The notes beneath the pieces are model-generated. The model saw nothing but the letters and a program-made list of their open reading frames with translations, did no database searches and had not been told where the DNA came from. 64,000 bases of DNA, from the NCBI RefSeq assembly GCF_007565055.1, contig NC_044559.1, forward strand, positions 41,100,546 through 41,164,545, read 5' to 3'. Of the stretch, positions 57,450 to 64,000 are shown piece by piece. The translations under genes and the position numbers were made by a program. The stretch is from Rhinopithecus roxellana. Lineage: Eukaryota > Chordata > Mammalia > Primates > Cercopithecidae. Within the stretch, counting starts at the first letter, position 1. Each line of letters opens with the position of its first letter.

Positions 57450-58175
57450 TTAGTTATTTCTAAGTTTTTAATGTGGAAAATTCCAAACATACAAAAAAAA
57501 AAAAAAAAAATGGGAAGAGTATAATGAGCCTCATGTATCCATCACCCAATAATTAACTTGTGGCCAATTTTGTTTCCTTTGTAGTCCCTTTCATTATATC
57601 CACCCCCCTGAATTATTTTGAATCAAACCCCAGACATTGTATACTTTCATTTGTAAACATTTTAGTGTAAATCTCTAAGAGATAAGGGTACTCCTTCTAA
57701 ATGTACCACAATACCTTCATCATACCCACTTCTAAATCAACAATAATACCTAAATCATAGAATATCCAGATTATGTTCATATTTTCCAATTTATCCTTTA
57801 AGTTCTCTTGTTTCTCTAACCTGTTTGAATTAGGATCCAAACACGACCCATACCTTTCAGCTGATTAATGTGTAGCTGAAATCTCTTTTAAAAAAATCAA
57901 CTTCACTAAGGTATAATTCACATATAATGAAATGTAAAAAGGCTGGAGCGCAGTGGTGCATTCCTTTCTGGTGTTGAGTCTATGTGCCATTTAACTACCA
58001 TCCCAATCAAGATATAGAATACTCCCATCACTCTCAAAATTTCCCTCGTGCATCTTTGAAATCAATCTCTACCCTCCCTCAACAGCTGCAGGAAACCCCC
58101 ATTAGCACTGTCACTGATTCAGAATGCAGTTCTTTGGTAAATCTCTCTGATCATGGCCGCCTGGCCAGCCCCTGC
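57450..58175 (-). mobile_element. Old L1M 3' fragments
   Basis: AATGTGGAAAATTCCAAACA, ATGTATCCATCACCCAATAA, AATCAAACCCCAGACATTGT, then a second block (CTAAGGTATAATTCACATAT, AATCAAGATATAGAATACTC). Antisense, heavily decayed. It includes an A-run at 57492-57510 and a 20-bp Alu word at 57942-57961. Confidence 0.6.
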
Positions 58176-58657
58176 ACCTGGCGTTTCTCTGTAGCGAGTA
58201 TGGAGTTCTCCGGGGCCCCTGGGGTTAGCCTCAGTCATCTCAGGTCTTCTGGGCTAGCATGTTCTCAGTTCCGATTTTTATACTAATGTAACTCCATCTG
58301 GTATCTTCCCAGGATTTAAAAACATTTTATAGCCTTTGATGGCCTTTCTTATTTTCCTGTGCTATTATGATTTTGTTGTTAAAAATAATCTGTAATGTGT
58401 CAAACTCAGGGGGACATAAACAAGAAATAGTTTTTATTTCTTGCAGTCATTGCCTATAGCCATACTTTGTCAATTTCCTCTTTCCTGTCCCTTAATAAAA
58501 TCTGGAGCACATTCTTTAACATTTTCATTACTTTTGACTTAGTTCTATCCGGGCTGAAACTTTAATCTATAATTGGCTTAAACCCTTCCCCCAGTCCAAC
58601 CTGTTACTCCAGGGACCTATAGTATGAGGGGGAAGGGCTTAATATGTCCTTGAAGTT
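58176..58657. other. No assignable feature
   Basis: No repeat or coding signal recognised. Confidence 0.5.
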
Positions 58658-58932
58658 CAGTCATGTGTTGCTCAGTGATAGAGATACGTTCTGAAAAATG
58701 CATCATTAGGCAATTTTGTCATTGTGTATCACAGAGTGTATTTACATAAAACTAGACGGTTTATCCGTCCAGGCTAGTATAAGGCCTGTTGCTCCTAGGT
58801 TACAAACCTATACAGGATGTTACTGTACTGAATACTGTAGGCAGTTGTAACACAGTGGTAAGAATTTATGTATATAAATACATGGAAACATAGAAAAGGT
58901 ACAGTAAACATATGGTATAAAGATACAAAATG

Positions 58933-59215
58933 GGCCGGGCACAGTGGCTCATGCCTATAATCCCAGCACTTTGGGAGGCTGAGGTGGGCGGATCATGAGT
59001 TCAGGAGACCGAGACCATCCTGGCCAACATGGTGAAACCCCGTCTCCACTAAATATACAGAAAATTAGCTGGGCTTCATGACTTGTAATCCCAGCTACTC
59101 GGGAGGCTAAGGCAGGAGAATCGCTTGAACTTGGGAGGCGGAGGTTGCAATGAGCTGAGATCATGCCACTGCACTCTAGCCTGGCAACAGAGCTAGACTC
59201 TGTCTGAAAAAAAAA
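58933..59215 (+). mobile_element. Alu, sense
   Basis: Both arms, short A-tail, a small deletion in the second arm. AAGATACAAAATG at 58920-58932 and 59216-59228 is a perfect target duplication. Confidence 0.96.
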
Positions 59216-59841
59216 AAGATACAAAATGATATACCTGTCAAGGGCACTTACATAAAGGGAGCTTGCAGGACTTAATGTTGCTCTGGGGGAATCAGTGAGT
59301 GAGTGGTGAGTGAACGGGAAGGCCTAGGACGTTACTGTGCACTACTGTAGACTTTATTAACACTGTATGCTTAGGCTACACTACATTTATAAAAAAAAAG
59401 TTTGCTTCCTTCAATAACACATTAACCTTAGCTTAGTGTCAAGTTTTTTTACTTTCTAAACTTTTTAATTTTTAAAAAATTTTTGACTCTTTTGTGATAA
59501 CACTTAGCTTAAAACACAAACACATTGTACAGGATACAAAATATTTTCTTTATATCCTTGTTTTATAAAGTTTTTTCTATATTTAAAAATTTTTTACATT
59601 TTAAAAGTTTTTTGCTAAAAACTGAGTCACAAATACATATGTTAGCCTAGGCCTACACAGGGTCAGGATCACCAGTATGACTGTCTTCCACCTCCGCAGT
59701 TTGTCCCACTAGAAGGTCTTCAGAGGCAATAACAGGCATGGAGCTGTCATCTCCTGTGATAATAATGCTGCCTTCTGTAATTCCTCCTGAAGGACCTGTG
59801 TGAGGCAGTTTTACATTTAACTTTATTTTATTTTATTTATT

Positions 59842-60127
59842 TATTTTTTTTAGATGGAGTCTTGCTCTGTCGCCAAGGCTAGAGTGCAGTGGTGCTATCT
59901 CAGCTCACTGCAACCTTTGCCTCCCAGGTTCAAGCGATTCTCCTGCCTCAGCCTCCTGAGTAGCTGGGGTTACATGCACGCACCACCACGCCCTACTAAT
60001 TTTTGTATTTTTAGTAGAGTCAGGGTTTCATTATGTTGGTCAGGCTGGTCTCGAACTCCTAACCTTGTGATCGCCTGCCTTGGCCTCCCAAAGTACTGGG
60101 ATTACAGGCGTGAGCCTGCGCCCAGGC
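59842..60127 (-). mobile_element. Alu, antisense
   Basis: TTTAACTTTATTTT before and TTTTAACTATTTTTT after are the target duplication. Right end slightly deleted (GTGAGCCTGCGCCCAGG). Confidence 0.93.
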
Positions 60128-60473
60128 TACTTTTAACTATTTTTTAAATGTAAGTAGAAGAAAGTACACTCTAAAATAACAATAATAGTATAGTAAATTG
60201 ATAAACCAGTAACATTGTCATTTATTATCATTATCAAATATTATGTGCTATACACAATTGTATATGCTATATTTTTATACAACTGGCAACACAGTAGGTT
60301 TGTTTACACCAGCATCACCACAAGCATGTGAGTAACGTGTTACGCTGTGGTATGACAGCAGCTATGATGTCACTGAGCAATAGGACTTTTTCAGCTCCAT
60401 TATAATCTTGTGGGATCACCCTTGTATATGCATTCCTTCATTGACTGAAACATCATTTTGCGGCACATGACTG

Positions 60474-60720
60474 TGTATCTGCTTCTTTCCCTGAAACCGG
60501 TTCTTCCAGAATTGGCAGCAGGTGGCAGGGGCAATGGAAACAGATTTGATGCAGGCAACTGATTGTGAGTGGAGGAAAGATGTTTTGACTCTGCCCTGGC
60601 TTAGAAAGCTTCCATCTGGAGAGGGAGGCCCTCCTCTGACTCAGGGTCTCCCTGGAGAAAGTGCTCAGTTTTCTCAAGGGGCAGTGAGAGAATGTCAGCT
60701 GTGTCTCACTTCAGCCTGTG
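60474..60720. other. No assignable feature
   Basis: Unique-looking, no gene. Confidence 0.5.
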
Positions 60721-60738
60721 CCGATGGTCTAGCCATGT

Positions 60739-60789
<51 letters not shown>

Positions 60790-60862
60790 AAGCCACACTG
60801 ATGGTCTAGCCATATAGCTAAGTGTGTGTGTGTGTATGTGTGTGTGTGTTTCCTAAGCCACA
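60721..60862. repeat. Tandem duplication containing (GT)n
   Basis: GATGGTCTAGCCATGTAACT-(GT)n-TTTTCTAAGCCACACT and GATGGTCTAGCCATATAGCT-(GT)n-TTTCCTAAGCCACATG are two copies of about 77 bp. The GT array is about twice as long in the first. Confidence 0.93.
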
Positions 60863-60913
60863 TGGCTCGGAATTGGGAAAGTGCAGTTCCTCATAGAAAA
60901 TGTGGGATTCCCC

Positions 60914-61455
60914 ATTCTATTATAAAGACACATGCACACGTTTGTTTATTGAGGCACTATTCACAATAGCAAAGTCTTGGAACCAACCCAAATGTCCATC
61001 AATAATAGACTGGATAAAGAAAATGTGGCACATATACACCATGGCATACTATGCAGCCATAAAATAGGATGAGTTCATGTCCTTGCAGGGACATGGATGA
61101 AGCTGGAAACCATCATTCTCAGCAAACTATCACAAGAACGAGGTCAGGAGTTCGAGACCAGCCTGACCAACATGATGAAACCCTGTCTCTACTAAAAATA
61201 CAAAACATTGCATGTTCTCAATCATAAGTGAGAACTGAACAATGAGAACACATGGGCATAGGGAGGGGAACATCACACACTAGGGCCTGTTGGGGGGTTG
61301 GTGGCTAGGGGAGGGATAGCATTAGGAGAAATACCTAATGTAGATGATGGGTTGATGGGTGGAGCAAACGACCATGGCACATGTATACCTATGTAACAAA
61401 ACTGCACATTCTGCACATGTACCCCAGAACTTAAAGTATAATAATAATAAAAAAA
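60914..61455 (+). mobile_element. L1 3' end with an internal Alu patch
   Basis: 5'-truncated L1PA-like copy ending TAATAATAATAAAAAAA. GAAAATGTGGGATTCCC (60896-60912) and GAAAATGTGGGATCCCC (61456-61472) flank it. 61140-61205 is not L1 but 66 bp of sense Alu left arm (GAGGTCAGGAGTTCGAGACC to AAAAATACAAAA), which replaces about 14 L1 bases. Confidence 0.94.
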
Positions 61456-61472
61456 GAAAATGTGGGATCCCC

Positions 61473-61735
61473 TTACAACAAAAGTGAGGAAAAGGAGGCT
61501 GTGTAAACAGATGCCCAACACATGCGCTTAAAGACCTCACCTTTTGAACAGTTATGTATAGAAAAGGAGAAGCAATTTTCCCAAAAGAAAATGGTATGGA
61601 CTACATTATGGCCTCTTTTACATCTTCCCCGAATATGTATTTTATTCTTTTGGACAAATATGCTGAGTAAGAAGATTGGGATTTAAACTTTCAGGAACTG
61701 CAGTGCTTTCTCTTTTTAGGCTAACGTCCATGTCT
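61473..61735. other. No assignable feature
   Basis: Unique-looking, no gene. Confidence 0.5.
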
Positions 61736-61916
61736 TTCTTTTCTTTCTTTTCTTTCTTTCCTTCTTTTCTTTTCTTTTCTTTTTCTTTTCTCTCTCTCTC
61801 TCTCTCCCTTCCTTCCTTCCTTCCTTCCTTCCTTCCTTCCTTCCTTCCTTCCTTCCTTCCTTCCTTCCTTCCTTCCTTCCTTCCTTCCTTCCTTCCTTTC
61901 TTTCTCTCTTTCTTTC
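61736..61916. repeat. Polypyrimidine (TTTC)n/(TTCC)n tract
   Basis: About 180 bp that is all or nearly all pyrimidine on the plus strand: TTTCT-type, then TCTC, then about 22 TTCC units, then TTTC. It has potential for triplex DNA and length polymorphism. Confidence 0.97.
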
Positions 61917-63050
61917 ATAAATGTGATGGTGAGAAAATGTTTGGATTTTGTTATTACAGCTTGATAGTAATCTCATGTTTGTATTATAGCTAATGTCTTC
62001 CTGGATTTGTCAGTCTTTCTTGAGTTGACTTGTAAGTTGCTTTTAAATCTTAACCGCATCTGAGACCAGGGTAGTCTTTATCTCTCTGGTCTCTGTCTTC
62101 GAATTGTCTTAGCGGAGATACAGCAGCTTTTTGTTCTCTGTTTCTCAGGCTATTATTAAATGCAAGACTGCAAGGCTATCTGAACAGGCTTGTGAACCAG
62201 GGATGAATTTCTTTTCTTTCAAAAATGAATTATCATGAGACTCCACCAATGCTAGAAGCACATTTAATAAAGGAGCGTCTCCAGATGGTTGAAGGGTGTT
62301 AGATAGCTTTAAATTCAGCACATTTTTCATTATAATTGCAATACCATGCACAGATTTAAACTGACACTTTGGGGAGTTTACAGATGAGATGCACTGCAAT
62401 CTGCTACCAGGCATCATGGTCACTAGGTTTTATTGTTTTAGAAATGGCATAATGACTATTGAAAAGCACTAATTGCCTACAGTTTGGTGTTATGGAAGAG
62501 CACATTACATTTGTTCTACCCTGTAGACCTTTGTTTCACAAAGACAATTTGAAGTACGTAAGAAAACAATCACAGATTGTTTTAATCTCCACGGCATTTG
62601 CAAATTATTTTTCTTAAATCAGAGGGCATTTTAGATACATCTTTTTGGCAAATAAAATCCTTTAATGAAAGTAGTGAAGTGGAAGAGGAAGAGGATGGAC
62701 TGGATTTGGATTCTAGTGTTTATCCAGCTTCTTACAGGGTTTATGAGCATAGTGACGTTGTTCAAACTCGGTGGGGCTGGTGATTTCCTTTAGAGTGAAC
62801 GGGGAGCGAGACTGAATAATTTCTCAGGCCTCTTATGGCCACAGGAGTCACTGATTCCGGGTTGTATTAAAAGAATCAAGAAAACATGAAGGAAATTATT
62901 CCTATCATCCTCTTGATTATTAAATAATAAATCTTTTCTTAATTTTATTTTTTGGCATTAAACTTTTAAAAAATATTTTGAGGTGGATCTACTATCCCAT
63001 TATGTTTTATAATTTCTTGTTGCTGATATAAATGAAAACTTTGATTTGAA
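61917..63050. other. No assignable feature
   Basis: 1.1 kb of unique-looking, AT-rich sequence with no recognised repeat. A short acidic open frame at 62598-62783 has no recognisable domain. Confidence 0.45.
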
Positions 63051-63066
63051 TATATTTAGCTTTAGC

Positions 63067-63368
63067 TTTTTTGTTTTTTTTTTTTTGAGACGGAGTCTCT
63101 CTGTGTTGCCCAGGCCCGACTGCAGTGGCGCTCCCTCGGCTCACTGCAAGCTCCGCCTCCCGGGTTCACACCATTCTCCTGCCTCAGCCTCCCCAGTAGC
63201 TGGGACTACAGACTACAGGCGCTGCCACTACACCCGGCTAATTTTTTGTATTTTTAGTAGAGATGGGGTTTCACTGTGTTAGCCAGGATGGTCTGGATCT
63301 CCTGACCTCGTGATCCGCCCACCTCGGCCTCCCAAAGTGCTGGGATTACAGGTGTGAGCCACCGCGTC

Positions 63369-63373
<5 letters not shown>
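63067..63373 (-). mobile_element. AluY-like, antisense, left of a tandem pair
   Basis: Both arms reversed, with a GACTACAGACTACAGG mini-duplication in the right arm. It directly abuts the T-run of the next Alu. Confidence 0.94.
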
Positions 63374-63374
<1 letters not shown>

Positions 63375-63407
<33 letters not shown>

Positions 63408-63693
63408 AGACGGAGTCTCGCTCTGTCGCCCGGGCTGGAGTGCAGTGGTGCGATCTCGGCTCAGTGCAAGCTCCACCTCCGGGGTTCACGCCATTCTCCT
63501 GCCTCACCCTCCTGAGTAGCTGGGACTACAGGAGCCCGCCACCACGCCCGGCTAATTTTTTTTGTTTTTTTTTTTAGTAGAGACCGGGTTTCACTATGTT
63601 AGCCAAGATGATCTTGATCTCCTGATCTCGTGATCCGCCCACCTCGGCCTCCCAAAGCGTTGGGATTACAGGTGTGAGCCACTATGCCCGGCC
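63375..63693 (-). mobile_element. AluY-like, antisense, right of a tandem pair
   Basis: 32-nt T-run, then both arms reversed, with a long T-run in the linker. TATATTTAGCTTT at 63051-63063 and 63698-63710 flanks the pair as a whole. Confidence 0.94.
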
Positions 63694-63711
63694 TGTATAT
63701 ATTTAGCTTTT

Positions 63712-64000
63712 ATACAGTTGTGTTAACTGAATGTTTTTGCGTCTAAAAGGTTTTTAGTTGAGGTGCATGGATTTTCTGGGAATAAAATTTAAATAATAAA
63801 ATATAAATAATAATTTTAGAACTTCAAGAACAACGTGGAAAAGTAGTGGTAATAGTAGGCATCCTTTCCTGTTTTAACTTCAGTAGCATACTTTTATTTA
63901 ATATGTTGTTTGCTATTGATATATGTTGAATACCCTATCAAATTTAGATTTTTTAAATTATAATTTTACTCAGAATTTTTACATAATTCTTTTCTAACAT
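63712..64000. other. No firm assignment
   Basis: AT-rich. GTAATAGTAGGCATCCTTTC and TTTTAACTTCAGTAGCATAC faintly recall antisense L1 ORF2 reverse-transcriptase sequence continuing past the window edge. Confidence 0.4.

Larger units (their letters stand above)
58658..60473. mobile_element. Tigger-type (TcMar) DNA transposon hosting two Alus
   Basis: Terminal repeats CAGTCATGTGTTGCTCAGTG (58658) and GCGGCACATGACTG (ending 60473) are inverted. Internal CTAGGTTACAAACCTATACA and ATGACAGCAGCTATGATGTC are typical of this family. Net about 1.2 kb after removing the Alus, with no transposase frame, so an internally deleted, non-autonomous copy. Confidence 0.85.

Noticed and set aside
61736..61916. CRISPR-like array
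   Set aside because: It is a simple tetranucleotide repeat without spacers, and the window is vertebrate DNA.
61676..61993. Open frames over the TTCC tract
   Set aside because: Low-complexity repeats translate into periodic Ser/Phe/Leu/Pro or Lys/Glu/Gly/Arg runs. They have no coding meaning.
62598..62783. 61-codon acidic frame as a small protein
   Set aside because: Short, no domain, and no upstream or splice context. It lies in AT-rich unassigned DNA.

Overview
The window is nuclear DNA of a catarrhine primate, most likely an Old World monkey. Almost all recognisable sequence is interspersed repeats: Alu, L1 of several ages, MIR, MaLR and ERVL-type LTRs, MER5A and Tigger-type DNA transposons. 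The Alu at 9618-9926 carries right-arm variants (GATCCGGCCACTGCACT, CTGGGCGGCAGAGC, GGCGTAAACCCGGG) that I associate with cercopithecoid AluY lineages rather than ape ones. I see no intact protein-coding gene, tRNA, rRNA or CRISPR array. Open frames in the window are fragments of retrotransposons or chance frames.

Layout. 1-7960 is a three-level nest of antisense L1s. An old L1M (7321-7960) abuts a younger L1 (1-40 and 6121-7320). That L1 is split by one 6.1-kb insertion (41-6120) bounded by a 16-bp target-site duplication. On the minus strand the insertion reads 5'-NACA mRNA copy (6120-5372) - L1 (5371-41) - A-rich tail-3'. It is therefore a single chimeric NACA-L1 retrocopy, best explained by template switching during L1 reverse transcription, and it is the most notable object here. 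8-19.6 kb holds scattered Alu, MIR, MLT1 and MST elements, two related copies of an unassigned repeat (10.3 and 12.4 kb) with an inverted segment at the second, an old L1M ORF2 piece (15.2-16.0 kb), and a multiply interrupted MLT1 (18.4-19.6 kb) carrying a 173-bp insert with an Arg-Gly-rich reading.

20.0-20.7 kb is a CpG-rich tract that could be an unannotated promoter or first exon. 22.2-23.6 kb is a younger L1 with a perfect TSD. 26.1-28.3 kb is an L1 inside an older L1 of opposite orientation. 28.5-43.5 kb contains THE1, MST and MLT1 LTRs, Alus and a Tigger-type MITE. 43.9-57.4 kb has nested Alus, three related ERVL-type LTRs, other LTRs, MER5A, and a MaLR LTR interrupted by a GC-rich 290-bp insert. 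57.4-64 kb has L1M pieces, a Tigger-type transposon hosting two Alus, an L1 3' end with an internal patch of Alu sequence (61140-61205), a long TTCC tract and a tandem Alu pair.

No set of genes works together here. The value of the window is in its record of retrotransposition and of local template-switch events. Repeat family names come from recalled consensus sequences and boundaries were placed by eye, so subfamily labels are provisional.
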